From: JAFLCM01 sp964510955 | Lineage (GTDB): Bacteria > Planctomycetota > Phycisphaerae > Phycisphaerales > UBA1924 | Length of the DNA: 6,041 bases | Direction: 5' to 3' | Assembly: GCA_964510955.1 (NCBI GenBank) | Contig: CAZEDW010000076.1 | Coordinates: 1-6,041, forward strand | Shown: positions 1-6,041 of the stretch, one piece after another | Position numbering within the stretch: position 1 is the stretch's first letter | How the letters are laid out: each line of letters begins with the position of its first letter | Translations under genes and position numbers: made by a program | The notes under the pieces: model-generated | Databases searched by the model: none | What the model was told of the DNA's origin: nothing | Seen by the model: the letters and a program-made list of their open reading frames with translations, nothing else

Positions 1-719
1 CGGCGGCGGGGGCGATCGGCGCGGGAGGGGCCACGGCGGTGGGCGCGGGGGCCGCGGTGGGCGCGGCGACGGGGGCGGTGGTGGCGTGGGTGGGGCTGCC
101 GCCGTTCATCGTGACACTGGCGGCGATGCTGATGGCGCGGGGCGGGGCGTTCATCCTGTGCGACGGACAGCCGGTGTACGAGATCCCCGAGTCGCTGCTG
201 TGGCTGGGGCGCGGGTTCGTGATGGAGGGGTGGGTCGGGAAGGTGCTGCCGGTGCCCGTGCTGGTGATGGCAGCGGCGTACGCGGTGTTCGGCTTCGGGC
301 TGACGCGCACGGTGTGGGGGCGCGAGGTGATCAGCGTGGGGAGCAACGAGGAGGCGTCGCGGCTGGCGGGGATCAACGTGGCACGCACGAAGCTGATGGT
401 GTACGCGCTGACGGGGGGGGTGTGCGGGCTGGTGGGGCTGCTGCACGACGCCAAGCTGATGGCGGGTGACCCGAAGGTGGGCGAGATGTGGGAGCTGAAC
501 GTGATCGCCGCGGTGGTGGTCGGGGGGACGAGCCTGTTCGGCGGGCGCGGGTCGATGACGGGGACGCTGATCGGGGCCCTGATCATCGGGGTGCTGAACA
601 ACACACTGAACCTGATGCACGTGGAGCACTTCTGGCAGAAGGTGACGCTGGGGGCGGTGATTCTGTGTGCGGCGGTGATCGACGCGGGGTTGAGGAAGCT
701 CGAAGGAGGGAGAGGGTGA
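1..719 (+). CDS. Sugar ABC transporter permease, RbsC-type (5' partial)
   Basis: This is the inner-membrane permease of a ribose/simple-sugar type ABC importer (BPD_transp_2 family), which works with a periplasmic binding protein and a double ATPase. The frame is open from the window edge (first full codon at base 3) to TGA at 717-719, giving 238 visible residues. Family members have about 320, so roughly 80-90 N-terminal residues lie upstream. The GTG at 39 is therefore an internal Val codon. Family hallmarks in order are LPPFIVTLAAML with GQPVYEIP (about 96-190), the cytoplasmic coupling segment GSNEEASRLAGINVARTK (about 336-395), VVVGGTSLFGGRGSMTGTL (about 513-570) and IIGVLNNTLNLM followed by a last hydrophobic helix. 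About five hydrophobic segments are visible. The N-terminal visible part is unusually Ala/Gly-rich. Family assignment is firm; the sugar is unknown. The binding protein and ATPase genes are not in the window and would be expected upstream. Confidence 0.93.
   Translation, partial: AAGAIGAGGATAVGAGAAVGAATGAVVAWVGLPPFIVTLAAMLMARGGAFILCDGQPVYEIPESLLWLGRGFVMEGWVGKVLPVPVLVMAAAYAVFGFGLTRTVWGREVISVGSNEEASRLAGINVARTKLMVYALTGGVCGLVGLLHDAKLMAGDPKVGEMWELNVIAAVVVGGTSLFGGRGSMTGTLIGALIIGVLNNTLNLMHVEHFWQKVTLGAVILCAAVIDAGLRKLEGGRG
704..709 (+). promoter_or_regulatory. AGGAGG Shine-Dalgarno-like site before an ATG overlapping the permease stop
   Basis: AGGAGG lies 9 nt upstream of the ATG at 719-721, which overlaps the permease TGA (717-719) by one base. 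This is the classic layout of translational coupling. The ATG is in frame with the downstream mannosidase, and there is no stop between 719 and 1016. A second in-frame ATG at 734 also has a purine-rich stretch before it (GGAAGGG, 721-727). The purines also encode the permease C-terminus (LEGGRG), so the match may be coincidental. It could be a true start of an N-terminally extended mannosidase or a remnant of an older gene junction. Confidence 0.4.
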
Positions 720-780
720 TGGAAGGGTCTGCAATGTCCAAGCAATCTGGCCATTCAGTGAACGCCGCCGCTCGCGGACT

Positions 781-797
781 CGTCCCCAGCGGGGACG
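781..797. repeat. Hairpin A: 7-bp stem, AGC loop
   Basis: CGTCCCC (781-787) pairs with GGGGACG (791-797) around AGC. It sits 10 nt before hairpin B and forms the outer arm of the left module. Confidence 0.7.
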
Positions 798-807
798 GAG
801 TTCGTTG

Positions 808-827
808 CCGTGGGCGTCAGCCCACGG
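808..827. repeat. Perfect hairpin B: 8-bp stem, GTCA loop
   Basis: CCGTGGGC (808-815) pairs with GCCCACGG (820-827) around a GTCA loop. The stem is all Watson-Crick and GC-rich. No T-tract follows, so it does not look like an intrinsic terminator. Confidence 0.8.
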
Positions 828-844
828 AGCGCCGCGTTGCCTCG

Positions 845-877
845 ACTCAGCCCTGCACGGGCGGCACCGGCTTGAGT
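845..877. repeat. Central imperfect stem-loop between the two repeat modules
   Basis: ACTCA (845-849) can pair with TGAGT (873-877), enclosing a smaller hairpin GCCC (850-853)/GGGC (859-862) with loop TGCAC. It may be part of the same composite element or a chance fold. The rest of 829-931 shows only a weak direct similarity (877-892 and 910-925, 12 of 16 bases). Confidence 0.35.
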
Positions 878-932
878 TGGGAACGCTCGGGGTGTCGCGC
901 CTCCGGGGCTTGGGATCGTCAGGGGCGGATGT

Positions 933-952
933 CCGTGGGCTTACGCCCACGG
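933..952. repeat. Perfect hairpin B': same 8-bp stem, TTAC loop
   Basis: CCGTGGGC (933-940) pairs with GCCCACGG (945-952) around TTAC. Its reverse complement has loop GTAA, one base from the GTCA loop of hairpin B. The flanks also match B only in inverted orientation (TTG before, A after), which fixes the relative direction of the two copies. Confidence 0.8.
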
Positions 953-964
953 CAAGGCACTGAG

Positions 965-979
965 CGCCCCGCCGGGGCG
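965..979. repeat. Hairpin A': 6-bp stem, GCC loop
   Basis: CGCCCC (965-970) pairs with GGGGCG (974-979) around GCC. It sits 12 nt after hairpin B' and mirrors hairpin A, but is one base pair shorter and differs in stem and loop bases. Confidence 0.65.
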
Positions 980-999
980 AAGAGCTTGCTCGTGGGGTC

Positions 1000-1045
1000 A
1001 CCCAGCGCCGCTCGAATGCTGATCTCTGCATTGGCGTCGCTGGGT
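1000..1045 (+). promoter_or_regulatory. 8-bp inverted repeat enclosing the proposed mannosidase start codon
   Basis: ACCCAGCG (1000-1007) and CGCTGGGT (1038-1045) are perfect inverted repeats with a 30-nt loop that contains the ATG at 1016. In the mRNA this stem could present or hide the start codon. No clear Shine-Dalgarno sequence precedes 1016. A regulatory role is inference; the pairing itself is directly visible. Confidence 0.3.
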
Positions 1046-4000
1046 CTTGCGGCCGGATGCCTCGCTGGCGATCCACCAGACCAGACACCCGCCCAGCCCG
1101 CATCAAACCAGCCCCAACACCACACCTCTGTTGAGCCTGCCGCGCCCGCCGCACCCGCCCATTCCGGCAGCCCTGATCTCTCCAAGGACAAAACCCTCTA
1201 CTGCGTCGGCTACGCGCACCTCGACACGCAGTGGCGCTGGGACTATCCCACCACCATCGACCGGTTCATCAAGGACACGCTGGAGCAGAACTTCGCGCTG
1301 TTCGATGATCCGGCGTGCGACGGGTACACGTTCAACTTCACGGGGTCGGTGCGCTACCAGATGATGAAGGAGTACTACCCGGAGCTGTACGAGCGGCTCA
1401 AGAAGGAGGTCGCCGCGGGGCGGTGGTTCGTGTCGGGGTCGAGCGTGGACGAGGGGGACGCCAACGTGCCGTCGCCGGAGTCGATCATCCGGCATGTGCT
1501 GTACGGCAACCGGTACTTCAAGCGCGAGTTCGGCAAGGAATCGGTGGACTTCATGCTGCCGGACTGCTTCGGATTCCCGGCAAGCATGCCGAGCATCTGG
1601 GCGCACTGCGGGCTCAAGGGGTTCTCGACGCAGAAGCTGACGTGGGGCTCGGCGGCGGGCATCCCGTTCAAGATCGGCAACTGGGAGGGGCCGGACGGGC
1701 GGAGCATCGTTGCGGCGCTCGACCCTGGCCCGTACGCGGGCGGGATCAAGGGGCGCGTGGACACCAACCCGGAATGGGTCAAGCGCATCGAGACCAACGG
1801 CGAACGCTTCGGCGTGTTCGCGGATTACCACTATTACGGTGTGGGCGACCAGGGCGGCGCGCCTGCGAAGGAGGATGTGCTGAACTACCTCCGCAGCGCG
1901 AACGACAAGGACGCGAAGATGCGGGTGCTGCTGGCGGCGTCGGACCAGCTTTACAAGGATTTGACGCCGGAACAGGTGGCGCGGCTGCCGCGCTACAAGG
2001 GCGACCTGCTGCTGACCGAGCACTCGGCGGGGACGCTGACGAGCCAGTCGTACATGAAACGCTGGATGCGGATGAGCGAGAACCTCGCCGACGCGGCGGA
2101 GCGGGCGGCGGTATGGGACTGGTACCTGAATACCGCGGAGTACCCGCGCGAGAAGATCGAGAAGTGCTGGACGCGGGCGCTGGCGAACCAGATGCACGAC
2201 ATCCTGCCGGGCACGAGCATCCCACGGGCGTACACCTATTCGTGGAACGACCTGGTGCTGGCGATGAACGGGTTCGCGGAGGTGTTGCAGCGCGGGGTGG
2301 AGGGGGTGGCGGCGGGGCTGGATACAACGACCGAGGGTGATGCAGTCGCGCTGGTGGTGTTCAATCCGCTCACCACGGCCCGCAGCGAGATCGTGGAGGC
2401 CACAGGGCTGCTGCCACTGCTCAACTTCAAGCGCGAAGGCAAGACAGTGACCATCGAGCACGATGGAGACTTCCTTGAGTTCACCGGCCCCGACGGCAAG
2501 CGCATCGCGGGCCAAGTAATCGATGACGTTGACGGGCTCCCGGCGTACCACGTCCTGATTAGGGTCGATGTCCCGCCGCTCTCGGCATCGGTTGTGCGGA
2601 TCACACGGCAGAAAGAGTCAGCGGTCCATTCGGGTTCGCTGAAAGTGACCGAGCGTGCCCTCGAGAATGAGCACCTCAAGGTCACCCTCAATGACGCGGG
2701 CGACGTCGCCAGCATCATCGACAAGGACAACGGGAACAAGGAACTCCTCGCCGCGCCGGCGCGGCTGGTGTTCACCCACGAGAAGCCCCGCCAGTACCCG
2801 GCGTGGAACATGGACTGGAATGACCGCAAGAACCCTCCCATCGGCGCGGTGGACGGCAAACCCACCTTCCGCATCATCGAAAAAGGCCCCGTCCGCGTCG
2901 CGCTGGAAGTCACGCGCGAGGCCCGCGGCTCGATCTTCACCCAGACTATCCGCCTCAGCACCGGCGACTCGGGCAAGTGCGTCGAGTTTGACTGCGACAT
3001 CGACTGGCAGTCCACCGAGTGCGCCCTGAAAGCCTCGTTCCCGCTCACTGTGTCGACCCCCAAGGCGACGTACAACTGGGGCCTGGGCACCGTCGAGCGC
3101 GGCAACAACGAGCCGACCAAGTACGAAGTCCCGTCGCACGAGTGGTTCGACCTGACCGACGCCAAGGGCGACTACGGCGTGAGCGTGCTCGAAAACAGCA
3201 AGTATGGCTCCGACAAGCCCAGCGACAACGAGGTCCGCCTCACCTTGCTCTACACGCCGGGCGTGCGGAGCAGCTACCTCGACCAGCACAGCCAGGACTG
3301 GGGGCGGCACCAGATCACCTACGCGCTGTACCCGCACAAGCGCGACTGGCGCGAGGCACAGACCGACCAGCGGGCCCGCCGGCTCAACCAGCCGCTCAAG
3401 GTGTTCCAGACCACGCCCCACGCCGGTCCGGCCAAGAGCATGTCGCTCCTGAGCATCAGTACACCGCAGGTGGACGTGCGGGCGGTGAAGCTGGCCGAGG
3501 ACTCCGCGCGCGTGATCGTGCGTGTGCAGGAGCTGTGGGGGCGCGAGGCCAAGGGGGTCACGCTGAGCTTCGGCGCGGGGATCGACAGCGCCGAGGAAGT
3601 GGACGGCCAGGAGCGGCCCATCGGCCCAGGCAACGTCAGTGGCGGCAAGCTGAGCTTTGATCTCACGCCCTACCAGCCGCGCGCGTTCGCGCTGACCGTG
3701 ACCGCTCCGCCCGCGAGCCCCAGCCGGGCTCACAGCGAGTCGGAGATCGTCACGCTGCCGTACGACACGGACGTGATCAGCCTCGACTCGGACCGCTCCG
3801 ACGGCGCGATGGACGTTGAGGGGCGCACCTATCCCGGAGAGCTTTTCCCTGGTGTGTTCCGCATCGAGTCGGCGCGGTTCCAAACCGGGCCGACGGGCAA
3901 GGGCGAGAAGAACGCCGTGACATGCCGGGGGCAGACCATTGCGCTTTCGCCGCGGCGCAAACCAACGCGCCTGCAACTGCTGGCGGCCGCGACGGAGGAC

Positions 4001-5071
4001 ACAACCGGCGGCTTCAAGCTGACGTTCGGAAAGTCGAGCGCCACGCAGGAAGTCGAAGTGCCGTGCTGGACGGGCTTTGTCGGGCAGTGGGATAACCGCA
4101 CCTGGGACAGGCCGTTCGAGGAGATTGACTACCGCTGCGAAGGGCATGTGACCGGGATCACGCCGGGCTTCATCAAGCGGGCCCCGGTGGCGTGGTTCGG
4201 CACGCACCGGCACCATCCCGCTCCAGGGGGCGGCAACGAGGCGTACAAGTTCAGCTACCTGTTCAAGATTGATCTGAGCACACCGGAAGGGACGGAGTCG
4301 CTGACGCTGCCCGACAACCCCAAGATCAGGGTGCTGGCGGCGACGCTGACCAGCGGCGATCCGGCGCACGTGTTCCCGGTCGCGCCTTTGTACGACGACT
4401 TCACGAACCGCAAACCCGTCGAGTTCCGCTTCAAGTACCCGCCGCCACCCAAGCCTGTGTTCGAGGGGGCCAAGGCGAGCGGCGCGGTGCAGACCGAGCG
4501 GGCGGAGAGCTTCGCGGCGTTGAAGCTGGCGCACCCGTCCAATACCGACTACGCCGACGCGGCCAGCGGGCACGGCGTGGAGTTCCGTGTGTTCCGCGGG
4601 CCCGATGGCGACCTGTACGCGCCGCACCCGGGCTCGGGGGCCAAGGGAGGCGTGTTCGCGCGATTGAACGATGGGCACGTCGCGCAGCATGATGATGACA
4701 CCTCGCGGTGCGTGTGGTACGACAACGAGGGGCGTTTTGTGGCGGACCTCAAGAAGAGCACCAGTGTGGCGGCGATCAACACGTTCTCGTGGCACGCGGC
4801 CAACCGTGCGCCGCAGTACTTCAGCGTGTGGGGAGCGGACGGCGACACGATGCCCGGCGCGGCGATCAGCGCCGGGCACTCCGATGGGTGGACGCTGCTT
4901 GGCACCGTCGACTCGCGCGGGCTGGGCAACGGCGGCGTGCACGCGTCGCGCGTGACCGGTGAAGGCGGCAAGCCGCTGGGGAGGTACCGCTGGCTGCTGT
5001 TCGTCGCCGAGGACGTGGGGCAGGGGACGTTCTTCACCGAGATCGACGTGGAGGCGAACGATGGGCCGTAG
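1016..5071 (+). CDS. Exported GH38 alpha-mannosidase lipoprotein with added C-terminal modules
   Basis: This is a zinc-dependent retaining alpha-mannosidase, 1351 residues from the ATG at 1016. That start gives a short hydrophobic signal and lipobox (LGLAAGC, Cys15), so the enzyme is probably lipid-anchored outside the cytoplasm. A Pro/Ala/Gln linker follows (about 16-58). The GH38 catalytic domain shows AHLDTQW (His68 and Asp70, zinc), LPDCFGF (Asp183, nucleophile), TEHSAGTLTSQ in the middle domain (about 335-344) and NQMHDILPGTS (His394, zinc). All expected active-site residues are present. The GH38 C-terminal beta domains run to about 895 (WFDLTDAKGDYGV...NSKYG near 710-731, YALYPHKRDW near 769). 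Two further parts follow: a beta-rich domain (about 905-1150, DTDVISLDSD...YPGELFP) and a discoidin/F5-8C-like domain (about 1165-1350, INTFSWH...YFSVWG...FTEIDV). Many family members are shorter and cytoplasmic. The start is uncertain: GTG 992 or TTG 986 would add an Arg to the signal, and ATG 719 or 734 are in frame with better ribosome sites but run through the repeats. It may act on mannose-containing glycans; the exact linkage is unknown. Confidence 0.93.
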   Translation: MLISALASLGLAAGCLAGDPPDQTPAQPASNQPQHHTSVEPAAPAAPAHSGSPDLSKDKTLYCVGYAHLDTQWRWDYPTTIDRFIKDTLEQNFALFDDPACDGYTFNFTGSVRYQMMKEYYPELYERLKKEVAAGRWFVSGSSVDEGDANVPSPESIIRHVLYGNRYFKREFGKESVDFMLPDCFGFPASMPSIWAHCGLKGFSTQKLTWGSAAGIPFKIGNWEGPDGRSIVAALDPGPYAGGIKGRVDTNPEWVKRIETNGERFGVFADYHYYGVGDQGGAPAKEDVLNYLRSANDKDAKMRVLLAASDQLYKDLTPEQVARLPRYKGDLLLTEHSAGTLTSQSYMKRWMRMSENLADAAERAAVWDWYLNTAEYPREKIEKCWTRALANQMHDILPGTSIPRAYTYSWNDLVLAMNGFAEVLQRGVEGVAAGLDTTTEGDAVALVVFNPLTTARSEIVEATGLLPLLNFKREGKTVTIEHDGDFLEFTGPDGKRIAGQVIDDVDGLPAYHVLIRVDVPPLSASVVRITRQKESAVHSGSLKVTERALENEHLKVTLNDAGDVASIIDKDNGNKELLAAPARLVFTHEKPRQYPAWNMDWNDRKNPPIGAVDGKPTFRIIEKGPVRVALEVTREARGSIFTQTIRLSTGDSGKCVEFDCDIDWQSTECALKASFPLTVSTPKATYNWGLGTVERGNNEPTKYEVPSHEWFDLTDAKGDYGVSVLENSKYGSDKPSDNEVRLTLLYTPGVRSSYLDQHSQDWGRHQITYALYPHKRDWREAQTDQRARRLNQPLKVFQTTPHAGPAKSMSLLSISTPQVDVRAVKLAEDSARVIVRVQELWGREAKGVTLSFGAGIDSAEEVDGQERPIGPGNVSGGKLSFDLTPYQPRAFALTVTAPPASPSRAHSESEIVTLPYDTDVISLDSDRSDGAMDVEGRTYPGELFPGVFRIESARFQTGPTGKGEKNAVTCRGQTIALSPRRKPTRLQLLAAATEDTTGGFKLTFGKSSATQEVEVPCWTGFVGQWDNRTWDRPFEEIDYRCEGHVTGITPGFIKRAPVAWFGTHRHHPAPGGGNEAYKFSYLFKIDLSTPEGTESLTLPDNPKIRVLAATLTSGDPAHVFPVAPLYDDFTNRKPVEFRFKYPPPPKPVFEGAKASGAVQTERAESFAALKLAHPSNTDYADAASGHGVEFRVFRGPDGDLYAPHPGSGAKGGVFARLNDGHVAQHDDDTSRCVWYDNEGRFVADLKKSTSVAAINTFSWHAANRAPQYFSVWGADGDTMPGAAISAGHSDGWTLLGTVDSRGLGNGGVHASRVTGEGGKPLGRYRWLLFVAEDVGQGTFFTEIDVEANDGP
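5050..5054 (+). promoter_or_regulatory. GGAGG ribosome binding site for the third gene
   Basis: GGAGG lies inside the mannosidase gene, 6 nt before the ATG at 5061. Together with the 11-bp overlap of the two coding regions it supports this ATG as the true start and suggests translational coupling to the mannosidase. Confidence 0.7.
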
Positions 5072-6041
5072 CCGGCTGGCGGGCGCGGGCGCGGCGTGGT
5101 GCCTGTGCGCCCTGGCGGGCCCGGTCGGGGCGCACCCGATTTTGATCACGACCGGCGGTGTGTCGTGGCGATCTGACGCGGTGGTGGTGAGCATCGCGAT
5201 CTCGGGCCACGACATGGAGCACGCGGGGTTCGACGCAGGGGCGCCGGACGCGCCGGAGCGGTTCGCGCGGGGCGTGGGCGACTCGCTGGCGATCCTGGAT
5301 GAGGAAGGCCACCGGCTGACGCTGGGGGCGGTGAGCGTGGCGGCGCAGGGGGGGGCACCGACCGCGTGGAACGCGACAATGCGGTATCAGTTGCAGGGGA
5401 CCGGCGCTGGCGGGTTGGCTGGGTTCCTCACGTTTCAGCAGCGCCCCGTGGATACGCCGGCCGCACCGATTCCGATGGGAGACGCAGGGGGCAACGGCGC
5501 GCCCCCGCCGCCGCCGTCGGGCGGGCAGGCCCCGCGGCAGGTGCAGCTTCTGGTGGTCGGCAACGACGCCGACACGACGATCCGGCTGACCAGCAACGGC
5601 AATGCGGAGACGGTGCGTGTGCCGCCCGGCGGGGCGGAGCGCGGCGCGGCGGGCGCGGCGAGCGCGGGGGGCGCGTTGTTTGACGCCGAGAGCCTTCGTG
5701 TGATCACGCTGCACGTGCATGCCGGCGCGGCGGACGGGCCGGCGCTGGTGGTCGAGGCGCCGCTGTCGTTGCTGCAGACGTGGGTGGACCTGGCGCGTGC
5801 CGACCCGGATTCGCTGACGCTGCAAGAGACCGCGGCGCTGGCGCCGATGGTGGCGAAGTGGGCCGAGGTGCAGGTGCAGCCGGCGGGTTCGGTGAAGGCT
5901 GACGCGGCGGGTGTTCGGTGGTTGAAACCGGGCGATTCGGGCGAGTCGGACGCGGTGCGCGGGGCGGCTGCGCGAGTGGGCTTCTGGAGTGCGCGGGTGC
6001 GGGTGCCGCTGATGCGGGTTGAGACGGGTGGAGGGGCGGGG
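5061..6041 (+). CDS. Secreted protein of unknown function (3' partial), possible HupE/DUF6702-like N-terminal region
   Basis: The frame is open from ATG 5061 to the window end without a stop, giving at least 327 residues. The N-terminus is a Sec signal peptide: Arg3 and Arg5, a hydrophobic Ala/Leu/Cys core, and PVGA before a probable cleavage after Ala24, which would leave His25-Pro as the mature N-terminus. Next come a beta-rich stretch (ILITTGGVSWRSDAVVVSIA), His-containing SGHDMEH (49-54), a Gly/Pro-rich linker with five prolines (148-152), a second beta-rich part and PLSLLQTW (234-241) followed by DLARADPDSL. The pattern of an N-terminal HP, a beta strand and a D(M/L)EHA motif recalls envelope proteins of the HupE and DUF6702 kinds. 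This is recalled resemblance, not a search result, and no function is claimed. It overlaps the mannosidase by 11 bp and is surely in the same transcript. An envelope role fits its neighbours. Confidence 0.82.
   Translation, partial: MGRSRLAGAGAAWCLCALAGPVGAHPILITTGGVSWRSDAVVVSIAISGHDMEHAGFDAGAPDAPERFARGVGDSLAILDEEGHRLTLGAVSVAAQGGAPTAWNATMRYQLQGTGAGGLAGFLTFQQRPVDTPAAPIPMGDAGGNGAPPPPPSGGQAPRQVQLLVVGNDADTTIRLTSNGNAETVRVPPGGAERGAAGAASAGGALFDAESLRVITLHVHAGAADGPALVVEAPLSLLQTWVDLARADPDSLTLQETAALAPMVAKWAEVQVQPAGSVKADAAGVRWLKPGDSGESDAVRGAAARVGFWSARVRVPLMRVETGGGAG

Larger units (their letters stand above)
781..979. repeat. Inverted pair of palindromic modules, REP/BIME-like, filling the intergenic gap
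   Basis: The 720-1015 gap contains four hairpins in the order A-B ... B'-A'. A is 781-797 (CGTCCCC/GGGGACG), B is 808-827 (CCGTGGGC/GCCCACGG), B' is 933-952 with the same stem as B, and A' is 965-979 (CGCCCC/GGGGCG). The A-B spacing is 10 nt and the B'-A' spacing 12 nt. The second half is an inverted copy of the first: bases 805-828 match the reverse complement of 932-955 at 23 of 24 positions. Such short GC-rich palindromes between genes are typical of dispersed REP-like elements. Read as protein, the gap gives Arg/Gly-rich nonsense (CRGRQPTE, VGLRPRQ), and about 29 of its 99 codons end in A or T, more than in the neighbouring catalytic domains. Dispersal elsewhere in the genome cannot be seen here. 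Confidence 0.72.

Noticed and set aside
39..41. GTG as the start of the permease
   Set aside because: The frame is open to the window edge, and the family needs about 80-90 more N-terminal residues, so this is an internal codon.
781..827. Intrinsic terminator after the permease
   Set aside because: The stems are strong but no run of T follows on either strand, and similar hairpins recur in inverted order, which fits a repeat element better.
781..979. CRISPR array
   Set aside because: There are only two related copies, in inverted orientation and with no regular spacers.
488..1015. Upstream extension of the mannosidase frame into the permease gene
   Set aside because: The frame is open by chance. 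It overlaps the conserved permease C-terminus in another frame, and the lipoprotein signal indicates a start near 1016. Only the 719 and 734 starts remain as serious alternatives.
953..1015. Promoter for the mannosidase
   Set aside because: No convincing -35/-10 pair could be picked out; the stretch is too GC-rich to support a call by eye.
1103..2551. Second long minus-strand open frame opposite the mannosidase catalytic domain
   Set aside because: It has the same low-complexity Arg/His composition and is the antisense shadow of the conserved GH38 domain.
5072..5100. Lipoprotein signal on the third protein because of its two cysteines (WCLC)
   Set aside because: The residues before either cysteine do not fit a lipobox, while PVGA before His25 fits an ordinary signal peptidase site.
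2618..5215. Very long open frame on the minus strand opposite the mannosidase
   Set aside because: Its translation is Arg/His/Val-rich with no recognisable domain, and it lies wholly opposite well-supported coding sequence. Long antisense frames are expected in GC-rich genes.

Overview
The window is high-GC DNA from a bacterium that is probably a planctomycete, perhaps of the Phycisphaerae type. The evidence for this is indirect: G/C-ending codons, a large exported glycoside hydrolase carrying extra C-terminal beta-rich modules, and gaps filled with short GC-rich palindromes. No rRNA, tRNA, transposase, phage gene or CRISPR array is visible.

There are three genes, all on the + strand. (1) At 1-719 is the 3' three quarters of an RbsC-type sugar ABC transporter permease whose 5' end lies outside the window. 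(2) At about 1016-5071 is a very large GH38 alpha-mannosidase. It has a lipoprotein signal peptide, a Pro/Ala linker, complete zinc and catalytic residues, the usual C-terminal beta domains, and two further C-terminal modules. (3) At 5061-6041 is the first part of a secreted protein of unknown function, cut by the window end. It overlaps the mannosidase stop by 11 bp and has a good ribosome binding site inside the mannosidase gene, so genes 2 and 3 are almost certainly cotranscribed.

The one sizeable gap, about 720-1015, holds a symmetrical set of palindromes. A C4/G4 hairpin and a CCGTGGGC/GCCCACGG hairpin are followed about 105 bp later by the same two in inverted order, with one core 24-mer matching its inverted partner at 23 of 24 positions. 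This resembles a REP/BIME-type repeat pair. The mannosidase reading frame happens to stay open through it, back to an ATG that overlaps the permease stop, so an automatic annotation could easily add about 100 false residues to the N-terminus.

As a working model, the mannosidase trims mannose-containing glycans at the cell envelope, the permease belongs to an importer for a released sugar, and the third protein is an envelope partner of unknown role. Substrate and physiological coupling are inferred only from gene order. I see no clearly new multi-gene system. The points most worth checking are the repeat pair, the mannosidase start, its added C-terminal modules, and the unassigned secreted protein.
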